NCBI RefSeq assembly: GCF_001983935.1
Contig: NZ_CP017641.1
Coordinates: forward strand, 3,596,001-3,660,000
Reading direction: 5' to 3'
Source: Fuerstiella marisgermanici
GTDB lineage: Bacteria > Planctomycetota > Planctomycetia > Planctomycetales > Planctomycetaceae
DNA: 64,000 nucleotides
The position numbers and the translations under genes are program-made. Of the stretch, positions 36,701 through 44,100 are shown one piece after another (positions within the stretch are counted from its first letter, which is position 1; each line of letters begins with the position of its first letter). Under the pieces are notes generated by a model. That model saw only the letters and a program-made list of their open reading frames with translations. It searched no databases and had not been told where the DNA came from.

Positions 36701-39700
36701 TCGTTTCGTTGGCGCAGTGGCGGACCCCAGTCGGCCGATCCATGCTGTTCGCGTGATCAACGCCGATCCGAACGGGTCCGGAAGGCTGGAACTGGACGAG
36801 TTGCTTTTTGTGCCAGCGCAAGCAACCTACGAATACCAGGTCGAAGCTCTCGATCCGGACTTTGACCCGATTCGCTATCAACTGGACGAAGCTCCGTCCG
36901 GGATGATCGTCAACGCAGCGACCGGCCTGATTTCGTGGGCCCCCGGTGCGGACGATGTGGGCACACATACTGTGCGCGTGACGGCCGCAGACGGCCGCGG
37001 CGGCACGGCGACTCAGGAGTATCAGCTGGTAGTTCTGGCTGACCCAACCAATACGGCACCTGTAATCATCAGCGATCCCGTCGACAGCTTTTTCATCCCC
37101 GGCTTCTCAAATCCGGCGAGCGGCGACGTCACACCGCAGCGAATCAGTCTGGACCTCGGCAACGGTGAAACCTTCGACGGCACGGTTTCGATCACGCTGC
37201 CAGCAGAAGCGGGGCGATTTGCTGACATCGTATTGGCTGTGGACGAATCGGGCTCAATGGGCGGCGATCAGGCATGGGTCGCAGACATGATTCCTTTGCT
37301 GGACAATGCGCTGAAGGCTCAGGGAATCGGCGATACGGTGCAGAACCCCAACCGCTTTGCGATCGTAGGCTTCGGTGGAGGGCGCGACGGGATCACGGTT
37401 GGTCACTTCCTGAATCAGGACAAGCCGACTAAGTACACACTGTACGGTCCCAGCAGCGAAGTGGTTGCAACGGGTTCGTACAACCAGGTTGTACCGGAAG
37501 AACTGCTGAACCTGTTGCTGCCGGATGACGGCCGCTATGTGCTCATCGTGGAAGCAGCCGACAATGCAGATCTTCTCGAAGGCATCGACATTGGAATTGA
37601 AGGCCAGGTTGTCGACGGCGTTCGCAAAGAAACTCTCACTCTGAACGAGATCATTGATGATCGACTGTTTCCCGGACAGCCGGTTGAGTATTCGTTTACA
37701 CTAACTTCGCCCGCGCTTTTGAACTTTGATTCTTTAGAGAAAGATTCCCGGCTGCGGTGGACGCTGGATGGCCCGGCTGGCACGATCGCGAACGCTCTGC
37801 ACTTCGACCTGTCCACCAATTCCGTATCTAATCAGATTTTTGATCTCACACCGGGGAACTACAAGCTGACGATCGATTCGATTGACGATGTCGCTGCCGA
37901 CTATCGGTTCCAAATGCTGAACTTGCTGGACGCACCGCAGATCAGTTCCGGCGAAACGATGACCGGAGAGTTTGTGGAAGGCAACGAAACGTTTGTCTAT
38001 CGATTCGATGTCGCGGAAAATCAGAGGTTTCAGTTCACGAACTCGATCACGGCGGTCAACGCCCTAAGCCAGTGGCGTTTAATCCGTCCGGATGGAAGCG
38101 ATGTGACGTTGCCAGCCAGCGTGGGGCTGCCCACGGCCGGCAGTCGACCACTGGGAACAAATCAGCCGGAATTCTCGCTGCCTGACGCTGGTGAATATTT
38201 TCTGCTGATGGAAGCCGGGCACAGTCCTCACGAAGGTAACCAGGAAGTTCGTGTCCCGTCGATCTTTGAATTCACCGTCACAGTAGCCGACGCAGTCCCA
38301 CCAACGTCTATCGCGCTGGGTGAGACGGTAAACGGTTCCATCGACTTCGTCGGCGATGCCGAAGTCTATACCTTCACGCTTAGTGAACGCACAAATCTGT
38401 ATGTCGACGCTCTGACAGTGACGGGCTCTACGTGGACGCTGACGGGACCGGCCGGAACGCAGTCTCCCGTTCGATTTGACACCACAGACTCAATGCACAA
38501 CGCAGATCCGGTGCTGAACCTTGCGTCTGGTGATTACAGCATACGAATCGACAGCAACTCATCTACCGGTCCGTTCGCTTTCCGGATTCTGGACATCAGT
38601 AATTCCGCTGCTGTGACTCCTGGAACGCCGTTCAGCGGGGAACTTACCTTGCCCAACGAGACCGATGTCTACAGCTTTGCCGCGAGCGCTGGCGACAAAG
38701 TTTTCGTCGATGTCGTCACCGGCAGCGATACCTCTAACACGAGATACCGACTCTATACGGAATACGGGCAGGAGGTATACGAATCGATTCGTCTGGAAGA
38801 TTCCGGGGTGATTACTATCCCTGCAGACGGTACTTACACGTTGCTGGTTGAAGGTCAGATCCGCAATGAGGAACAGGATACCTACACAATCAATTTGGTT
38901 CCTGTCGTCTCGACCACTCAATCTCTGACTCTCGGGAGCCGCACCAACGGCACGCTGACGACGCCCGGGGAATCCGCCATTTACACCTTTAATCTCGGAG
39001 ACGACACACAGCTTTACTTTGATGTCCTCACGAACGACTCGAATATTCTGTGGTCGTTGGAAGGACCTCGCGGCGAAGAGATCGATCGGCTGCGATTCGA
39101 CCGAACGGATTCGTATGATCGCGTCGATGCATCCATTGACGCACGAGCGGGCGACTATCGATTAACGATTGAGGCCAGTGGTGATCATGTCGGCAATTAC
39201 AGCTTCGCGCTGCTTGACCTGCTGAATCCAGCTCACACCACGACAGTGTCGCCGAATCCAGGAACTGCAAACCCTTCGGTCTCGATCACGCCAACTCCCG
39301 GACTCGATGCACTGCAATCACAGGTGTTCCGCTTTACCGCAGCTGCAGGTGATGAACTTTCCTTCGTGACCAGCGTGACTGGGTCAATCAACAGTTACTA
39401 TCGAGTAATCGATGCCAACGGTATTGTGCATGTCCCCACTACGTATCTCACGACTGACCGACTGAACCAAACACTCACAGCCGGCGGTACCTACTTCCTG
39501 CTGGTGGAACCGCGGTTTAACAATGGCGACGTTGACGACTGGTCGATGGATATCGACTTTGTACAAAACAATGCTCCAGCGACTCTAACTGGCACAGCGC
39601 TGACAGTTGGGGCAACCACCAGCGGCAATTTGAATACCGCTTCGCAGGTTGACGAATACAAATTCACTGTGACAGAGCGTGGGAACTATTACTTTGACAC

Positions 39701-39908
39701 GCTGACTAACAATAGCAGTATCCGCTGGGATCTCATTGGTCCAACGGGAACTCTTGTATCAAACCGTACGTTTACCAGTACCGATGCTCACAATCAGACC
39801 AACGTCGCTCTTGATCTCGTCCCTGGCGACTACCAGATTCAGATCGAAGCCAGCAGCGGAACCCCTGGCGCCTCAGGGCCAGCGCATACTAAGTTGTTTT
39901 GCCGGTAA
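29733..39908 (+). CDS. giant surface protein, 5' part truncated by the IS
   Basis: The ATG at 29733 follows AAGGG. Residues 1-40 are Arg-rich (WLTKTRIWLRNLL, RVRNHRRNR) and lead to FAEFLEPRLLLTG, with LEPRLLL at residues 42-48. This is the LEPR-xLL N-terminal signature of planctomycete giant extracellular proteins. As the sequence stands the frame gives 3391 residues and runs about 11 codons into the IS (SGPAHTKLFCR). The natural protein would continue through PPC repeats to an RHS core. If translated, this fragment would lack vWA's second half, the SdrD_B region and the RHS tip. Confidence 0.9.
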   Translation: MNLRFWLTKTRIWLRNLLTARVRNHRRNRAFTQARSPFAEFLEPRLLLTGGHTGSTSDPGEFYYSLASASYVYDSDYSRTWVDDSDIMKLTIEPNGSWQHEFFFDGSDVGLTTGEEDIDAFAIRDDGTILISTSGCVNVAGVSHAAGGDLLRFTPTSTGRHTAGTWEMYVDGSDVGISHWENIDAVSELPDGRLVISTQNNAKLNGLNSVRAQDLSVLTLSRTGNYTQGTWQRYLDGSDIGLTSSSEDIDAVSVGGDGSTIHLSTLGTAYVSGPRAYDEDVFTFEASHLGSYTSGSYRNKLTLNASHAGIPSSNDIDAFHAAAADPSNPQSPVIEDIGNKTIDELMELSFTPTATDPDTPVGDLEWSLTSGPSAASVNASTGRFSWTPTEADGPGSFDVTLTVSDGGRSDSETFTITVAEVNTAPELSAIGNQIINEGATVSFDANATDVDLPANTLTYSISGDVPTGSTFNSTTGQFSWDTTTAHGGNSYDVTVTVSDGQLSDSESFTITVNNVGDGLAIEPIDDQSIDELVPFSYQVVATGSSSDGLLNLDFETAADGATLSSGDVIAEQFAAMGIHITSHDPANHPPMIFDSSNPTGGDRDLGTPNSRFGGPGIGNGGKSGRWKNDVARENILIISEDGDSQDPDDRARGGRLILTFDTPTAIDEIGLLDVDSGRNTIYLYDAAGRRISKVNIPRRGDNSHQVLALNAEGVSRLELVLCGSGAITDLIFDRDGTPPTGGGPLTYALAPGAPAGMTISDTGLIEWTPTEAQGPSVYDVTVEVSDGASTVTETFTVTVAEVNVAPVITPINDQTIDELADFSYQVVASDADLPENTLTYSLATGAPDGMTISNTGLIEWTPTELQGPGIYPVTVEVSDGTVTVAEDFQMTVGEVNLAPVITPINDQAIDELADFGYQVVASDADLPENTLTYSLATGAPTGMTISDTGLIEWTPTEAQGPGAYEVTVEVSDGTATVTEAFTVTVDEVNAAPVITPINDQTIDELADFSYQVVASDADLPENTLTYSLATGAPTGMTISDTGLIEWMPTEAQGPGVYDVTVEVSDGTATVTEAFTVTVGEVNVAPVITPIDDVTIDELSDFSYQVVASDADLPANTLTYSLATGAPTGMNISDTGLITWTPTEAQGPDNFDITVEVSDGTVTSTEPFRITVGEVNVAPVITPIADQTIDELSPFSLPVQVTDVDLPTNALDFSLASGAPAGMTISASGVIEWTPTEEQGLDDYPVTVEVSDGQVTVTESFVLTVAEVNVAPVLAEIANQDVDEEAEFSLQTIATDSDIPANTLTYSLTGTPPSGIAIDSNGLLTWTPTETQGPGTYAITVEVSDGELTDSKTFQIEVAEVNQPPVIEEILDIAFNEHSAWTLQVEANDPDLPVNDLTYDLVGTVPAGMGIDTDGLISWTPTEAQGPASYTVNVEVSDGSLTDVETFNIMVNELNQDPALAPIGNRTVVAGESLTFTAAATDGDIPVNNLVYSITGDVPAAATFNSVTGEFVWNSSTTDTPGDLAMTVTVDDQAGGTDSETFTITVQPPATSSITLTEDDRFQTTATQSITVPAEASYFEFEILNLSFDTDATGKISDAFEVALLDADGNSLVHTVSADRDSYFNISEPGTEAAAANTIVSGAIVRVDLSHIPPGTAATVVYRLVNNDNAAGNDTATTVTVSEGTVIAGDLNTSAGAAALQQNEATGPVDLTTLTDVTGSFSIEYAQTSFNNDTSTLFADVWLTNNANQPIDGPFIIVVENLTDPLVAATDFDGRTNDGNPYYIVEDLSDSGSIQPHATTLAQTLTFFNPNNTPFDYELTVLAAPNEAPIFTSTPITLVEAGRPYSYDSNADDPDGDTLTYELLAGPEGMTIDSATGEITWSPETGDEGNHSVVIKASDGRGAFDEQQFTVEVRDLVPNRPPVIISSPVTQTTLFGATPQVNIPTTIGVWNATRAGIDLNFDTGTELEDLRDDLSASFPNGTLIGTSRLGDEFLSGVDVLALHAAASGFTEISPLTAAEQTALFNFVRDGGSAILLPDNDGDFAAFSDSILAPFGMDTSGVISFLNRADITAPEHPIFKGPFGEVTGFDTWFPSQIVNFGAYATSVAALSGNRSVGAVIEPGAIAEGSGGVVVFSDTISGYPDVPGDQAERTRLFKNSLAWLGGSNLTREVTPVTIAEYVELTPSDLGSTSTTTFSTLPSDDASVFGAEFANAQSVNFDVDPFGNPIPSGTFITTQYESLGLVMNNFQVSNSVYGGPASSPNATTTPAVPGETLEFQFVVPVVAVGFINTSPDQDEIEFLDSKGEIIFSTRDQNAEVGPDFDTDRFVGAVADPSRPIHAVRVINADPNGSGRLELDELLFVPAQATYEYQVEALDPDFDPIRYQLDEAPSGMIVNAATGLISWAPGADDVGTHTVRVTAADGRGGTATQEYQLVVLADPTNTAPVIISDPVDSFFIPGFSNPASGDVTPQRISLDLGNGETFDGTVSITLPAEAGRFADIVLAVDESGSMGGDQAWVADMIPLLDNALKAQGIGDTVQNPNRFAIVGFGGGRDGITVGHFLNQDKPTKYTLYGPSSEVVATGSYNQVVPEELLNLLLPDDGRYVLIVEAADNADLLEGIDIGIEGQVVDGVRKETLTLNEIIDDRLFPGQPVEYSFTLTSPALLNFDSLEKDSRLRWTLDGPAGTIANALHFDLSTNSVSNQIFDLTPGNYKLTIDSIDDVAADYRFQMLNLLDAPQISSGETMTGEFVEGNETFVYRFDVAENQRFQFTNSITAVNALSQWRLIRPDGSDVTLPASVGLPTAGSRPLGTNQPEFSLPDAGEYFLLMEAGHSPHEGNQEVRVPSIFEFTVTVADAVPPTSIALGETVNGSIDFVGDAEVYTFTLSERTNLYVDALTVTGSTWTLTGPAGTQSPVRFDTTDSMHNADPVLNLASGDYSIRIDSNSSTGPFAFRILDISNSAAVTPGTPFSGELTLPNETDVYSFAASAGDKVFVDVVTGSDTSNTRYRLYTEYGQEVYESIRLEDSGVITIPADGTYTLLVEGQIRNEEQDTYTINLVPVVSTTQSLTLGSRTNGTLTTPGESAIYTFNLGDDTQLYFDVLTNDSNILWSLEGPRGEEIDRLRFDRTDSYDRVDASIDARAGDYRLTIEASGDHVGNYSFALLDLLNPAHTTTVSPNPGTANPSVSITPTPGLDALQSQVFRFTAAAGDELSFVTSVTGSINSYYRVIDANGIVHVPTTYLTTDRLNQTLTAGGTYFLLVEPRFNNGDVDDWSMDIDFVQNNAPATLTGTALTVGATTSGNLNTASQVDEYKFTVTERGNYYFDTLTNNSSIRWDLIGPTGTLVSNRTFTSTDAHNQTNVALDLVPGDYQIQIEASSGTPGASGPAHTKLFCR
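30720..34375 (+). repeat. He_PIG/cadherin-like repeat block, eight copies with exact 279-bp period
   Basis: Repeats follow the pattern PVI-x-I-x-DQ-IDEL, DADLPENTLTYSL, GMTISDTGLIEWTPTEAQGP, VTVEVSDG. From 32145 the repeat boundary recurs at 32145, 32424, 32703, 32982, 33261, 33540, 33819 and 34098, every 279 bp (93 residues). DNA in 32145-33000 is nearly identical between copies, pointing to recent duplication or gene conversion. Two earlier and less similar copies lie at 30720-31290. One copy is interrupted at 31357-31950 by another domain. Related to putative-Ig/cadherin-like adhesion modules. Confidence 0.85.
31357..31950 (+). other. beta-domain inserted inside a He_PIG repeat
   Basis: The repeat opens with IDDQSIDELVPFSYQVVAT, is broken by about 195 residues (LNLDFETAADG, IAEQFAAMGIHI, LILTFDTPTAIDEIGLLDVD, LELVLCGSGAITDLIF), and resumes with GGGPLTYALAPGAPAGM. 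A similar domain recurs at about 36380-36815 (IPSGTFITTQYESLGLVM, FVVPVVAVGFINTS, LELDELLFVP). It resembles a carbohydrate-binding jelly-roll module, by eye only. Confidence 0.6.
34380..35205 (+). other. beta-rich domain between He_PIG blocks
   Basis: About 275 residues start at SSITLTEDDRFQTTATQSI, run through YFEFEILNLSFDTDATGK and FADVWLTNNANQPIDGPF and end with LTFFNPNNTPFDYELTVLAAP. Similar segments appear in other giant planctomycete adhesins before vWA or SdrD_B modules. No catalytic motif; the family is not named here. Confidence 0.5.
35530..36825 (+). other. GATase1-like plus beta-domain insertion inside a He_PIG repeat
   Basis: The repeat starts PVIISSPVTQTTLFG, then about 430 residues intervene before ATYEYQVEALDPDFDPIRYQ resumes it. 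The insert begins with a GATase1-like fold segment (IGVWNATRAGIDLNF, GVDVLALHAAASG, FVRDGGSAILLPDNDGDF, GGVVVFSDTISG). It ends with the beta-domain also seen at 31357-31950. Confidence 0.6.
37200..37420 (+). other. first half of a von Willebrand A domain
   Basis: IVLAVDESGSMGG carries the MIDAS DxSxS motif (Asp2504), followed by NRFAIVGFGGG, the second strand. The fold then stops after about 70 residues and PPC repeats begin. The missing half appears at 45830-46330 (restored residue Asp4976 in IVVTDEDRD). Confidence 0.65.
39864..39873 (+). repeat. left target-site duplication of the ISAs1 element
   Basis: CCTGGCGCCT, identical to 41165-41174. Ten-base duplications fit the 8-10 bp made by ISAs1-family elements. 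Confidence 0.9.
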
Positions 39909-41164
39909 GGATTTGCATCAAATAGTCAATGTTCCATCCGGCCATTCTTCTTTTCATGACGTTGCTTTGTTTGCCAGGATGTTTCTTGATGAGGCTGAGT
40001 GTGAGTCGTCTGAGCCATGACAAATTGTTCGCGAAGATTCGGTTTCGGACTCGACTCTCATCCTCGCGGTAGGTCATGTCGAGACTCCAGTGCAGCGTGT
40101 TTTCTATGGCCCAGTGACCACGAACCGTTGTTGCGAACAGCTCGCCTTTGCGACGCAGACTGCTGATGTAGTAGCGAACGTCAGAATGATGAATGCCGTC
40201 CTGCTCGTACATTCGGATCGCCGTTCCGATGGTCTTGAGTCCGGCCCATTTGTGGCCCACGTCAAAATCGACAGGCACGGTCGCCTGATAGTAGATTCTC
40301 TGTTCCTGCCGACCGTGTCCCTTCTCTGTTTCTTCATAGCGACTGACGGGACAGCGAGCGAAGTCATCCTCCAGGTGATCGAGAAAAAACTTCTGCACGA
40401 CCTCATAGAGTTTCGGTTGGTTGCCTTTCAGGGCTAACACATAGTCTGCATTGCCAGACACGATCTGCTGCGCAATGTTTTTTTGACAACCCGCTGCGTC
40501 AATCGTAATGATCGCCTCATCGATATTGATTTCGTTCAGTAATTTCGGGATCGCGGTGATCTCGTTCGACTTCTCTTCCGTCGCCACCTGTCCCAGAGAA
40601 ATCCCCTGATCAGAAGCCCACGCACTCACGATGAACAACGCACCCAGCCCATTCTTTTTGTCATGTGATCGACGGAGTGCTTTGCCATCAATCGCAATCT
40701 GTTTTCTGTAGCCTTCTTTCTGTTCGTCGGAAAGTCCTTCCAGCGATTCAATCCATTGCACGAAGCACGCTTGAAAGTCGTTCGGCTTCAGGAGAGAAAG
40801 GACGCGCCGGTACGTATCTTTTTTCGGAATGCCATGCGGAAGTGCCAGGTGTTTCTGCAGGCCATCGGCATTCAGTCGCGCCCATTCCGCAATCGCACTG
40901 GGGCCGTCGGCGTTGGCCAGCACTCCGCAAATGGCGATCACAATCACATCACCAAGCAGATGCAGACGATTGATGTTGGAACGCGGGTCTTTCAGTTGAT
41001 CAAAGTAATGAACAATGTTTCCTGTCAGCTCCTGGGTGACCGCCAGTTCAACTGTCGACATCTCTTGTCCTCTCCTCGTGAAGTCCGATGTTACGACACG
41101 AAAAGACTAACCAATACTCACTTGTCGCGCCAGCCTAAATTGCCCAAAGTGCGCGCTGGCCCTA
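39874..41164. mobile_element. complete ISAs1-family insertion sequence (1291 bp)
   Basis: Ends carry imperfect inverted repeats: CAGGGCCAGCGC at the left and, read inward from the right, TAGGGCCAGCGC, sharing 11 contiguous bases. A 10-bp direct repeat flanks it. It holds a single intact transposase on the minus strand, against the direction of the host gene. Because target duplication, inverted repeats and transposase are all intact, the copy is likely recent and possibly active. Confidence 0.93.
39889..41061 (-). CDS. ISAs1-family transposase
   Basis: The 390-residue protein is full length. The family marks are an N-terminal FDQLKDPRSNINRLHLLGDV helix region, then IAIDGKALRRS, IITIDAAGCQKNIAQQI and the final HWAIENTLHWSLDMTYREDE with WLRRLTLSLI. 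These carry the DDE catalytic acids. GAGG lies upstream of the ATG at 41061. The stop codon (TAG) lies within the left inverted repeat region. Nothing suggests inactivation. Confidence 0.95.
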   Translation of the reverse strand: MSTVELAVTQELTGNIVHYFDQLKDPRSNINRLHLLGDVIVIAICGVLANADGPSAIAEWARLNADGLQKHLALPHGIPKKDTYRRVLSLLKPNDFQACFVQWIESLEGLSDEQKEGYRKQIAIDGKALRRSHDKKNGLGALFIVSAWASDQGISLGQVATEEKSNEITAIPKLLNEINIDEAIITIDAAGCQKNIAQQIVSGNADYVLALKGNQPKLYEVVQKFFLDHLEDDFARCPVSRYEETEKGHGRQEQRIYYQATVPVDFDVGHKWAGLKTIGTAIRMYEQDGIHHSDVRYYISSLRRKGELFATTVRGHWAIENTLHWSLDMTYREDESRVRNRIFANNLSWLRRLTLSLIKKHPGKQSNVMKRRMAGWNIDYLMQILTGKTT

Positions 41165-41174
41165 CCTGGCGCCT
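41165..41174 (+). repeat. right target-site duplication of the ISAs1 element
   Basis: CCTGGCGCCT, a perfect copy of 39864-39873. The giant gene resumes immediately in the frame TAC AGC TTC CGA. Confidence 0.9.
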
Positions 41175-41185
41175 ACAGCTTCCGA

Positions 41186-44100
41186 TTGCAGGATCTAAGC
41201 ACAGCCACACCCATTTCGTTCGGCACAGCCTTTGGCGGTGACCTTACACCCGCAAACGAAACGGACCTATATGAATTCGACGTGGTTGCAGGTGACACAT
41301 TCTACTTCGATGTCGAAGCCGCCAGCGATATCAACAATTCGCTGTACCGAGTCATCGATCCTTTCGGCCGTACGGTATTCACGGCGAACGATCTGCGAAA
41401 CTACGGCCCAACCACACTATCCCTTGATGGCACCTACACGCTGTTGGTCGAAGGCTGGCGAGGTAATACTGATGCCGACACTTACAGCATTAACGTCCAC
41501 AAATTCGCCGACACGGCCGCAATACCACTGACCCTCGGTGAGATGGTGACCGGATCATTTGTCACTCCGGGTGAAGTGATTGTCTACGAATTTGACGCGA
41601 CTGACTACACACAGGTTCATTTCGATTCGTTGACCTATAGTTCCAGCTTCACCTGGAATCTTGCCAATTCGCTGGGAACGGTCGTCACGCCTCGCGGGTT
41701 TCACGCGAGTGACTCATTGTTCGTCAACAACGCAGTTCTAGACCTTCCACCGGACACCTATCGACTGACAGTGGATGCCAGTACAAACGTGACTGGCGAC
41801 TTCGCGTTTCGTTTGCTGGATCTATCCAGTGCCACCCCGATCGGCTTTGACACCGTTATTGCAGACCAATTCGACTACCTCGGTGGCGGAGACGCTGTGT
41901 GGACGACCGGTGTTCCTCTGACCGGCAGTGCTATCAACGGATCGATCGATCTTTCCAAGCCCACCGATTCGCTCAATCTTCCTGCCGAAGTGCTTGACGG
42001 CGTTTCCGATTTCACTGTCGAGTTCTGGTACAAGACCACAAAGACTGGCCTGCAAGGTCTGGTCAGCGCTGCGAATGGCTCGGATGCCAACGAACTGTTG
42101 ATTGAATTAATCTCCGATACTGAGTTCGCCGTTTCGGGTGCCGCTTCCTGGGACATCGCCTCAGTTGCTGATGGCCAGTGGCATCACTACGCAGTCACTC
42201 AGGAAATCGGCGCTGGAACCACCTTCTACCTGGACGGTGTGAGTCAAGGGACACAGGCAGGCACGCGCGGAACGCTTACAGTCGACCCACGCGGCTTGAT
42301 TGTCGGCCAGGAACAGGACGCTGTTGGTTTCAACCTGGATTTGACGCAAACGGCGGACGGTCAATTGGACGAGCTGCGAATTTGGGAAACCGTTCGCACT
42401 GATACAGACATCAGTGACAACAAAGACCAGGTTGTTGCGCCAGGTTCGTCCGGACTTCGAGCCTACTATCGGTTCGACGAAACCAGTGGCGACATCGCAG
42501 CAGATCAGACAGCGAACGACTTCGCCGCGCAGTACACGCGTCTGACTCAGTCGAATTCGACGAAAATGTATCAGTTCACCGCTCAACCCGGCGATATCGC
42601 ACTGTTTGAATCGTTTGGGTCTGACGTCAAGTTCTCGCACAACCCCTATTGGCGACTTGTGGACGAGTATGGAAAGCAGATTTTCAATAGTAACTTCAAT
42701 ACGGCGACCGCTCCCTACACACTTGACGGCGGCACGTACACGCTGTTGGTTGAAGGAGATACGCGAGATGTCGAATTCGACGGCGGCTATTCGTTTCAGG
42801 TCACCTCACTAGGGAATGAGAACACCCCGCTCCCTCCCGTTGCGCTTACGCTTGGTGACGTGGTCGAAAGCAGCATAGATAAGCCTTACGACACTGACCG
42901 CTATTCTTTTAATCTCGCACTCAATTCGCTGGTCTACTTTGATTCGCTTACTAACGACTCAACACTGACATGGTCGCTGGAAACCTCGTCAGGCCGATCC
43001 ATCGTCAGCAATCGTCGGTTCGATCAGTCCGATTCCAGCGGTAACTCATCACCGGTCTTAAGCCTCAGAGCGGGTGAATATAGGCTGAGCATCACGTCCA
43101 ACGCCGTGGAGCCGTACAGTTTCCGTCTGCAGGAATTGACCAACGCGACTCCGATCACGACCGGAGTTTCATTCACGGGTGAATACACCACGCCGAATGA
43201 AACGGATATCTACCGATTTGAAGGCAGCGAAGGCGAACAAATCTACCTGGATGTCATTTCAGACACACCCGCCAGTATCGCCTACATGCGCATTGTTAAC
43301 AGGTTCGGAACCATCGTCAGCACTCAGACACAGATGTTCGATCAGGACGTGATCACCTTGCCGGTCGACGGGACCTACTATTTGTTGTTGGAATCCCGCG
43401 TCAACAATACGGTGAACAACACTTACGAAGTCAATGTAATTTCGGCGACAACGACTCAAGCGGCGCTGACCCTGGGCGCAACGACGTCCGGGAGCATCCC
43501 GGGAATTGGTGATACAACTGAGTACAACTTCACATTGTCAGGTCAGGCGAATCTGTACTTTGATTCGCTCACAGATTCAGCCACCACAACGTGGACATTG
43601 ACTGGTCCGCGCGGAGCCGTCGTCACAAATCGGGCGTTTAGCAGCAGTGATTCCTTCAATCAGGAAGTCCCGGTGCTGCAGTCACTTCCCGCCGGGGACT
43701 ATACGCTGAAGGTTGACGGCACTGGAGAAGCAGTTGGTAACTTCTCGTTCCGTCTGCTGGAGCTTGCAGCACACGCAACTCCGATTGCTCTAGGCACGCC
43801 GGTCAGTGGCGAGCTGACAATTCCCAACGAAACGGATGTCTATACATTTGATGCAGTCGCTGGCCAGCAAATCCTGGTCGACTTCCTTGCCGCCAGCGAC
43901 ACAGACAATTCGCTCTATCGCGTTTTTGACCAGCTCAACAATGAGGTCTTTGAAGTCCGCGACCTGATTGATGGCGATATGCCAGTACTTCCGATAACCG
44001 GCACATATACGTTGCTGATCGAAGGCGGGCGAGGAAACACGGATCAGGACACCTATCAGTTCAATCTGGTCAACACCTCTACGCGGACCACTGCGATCGC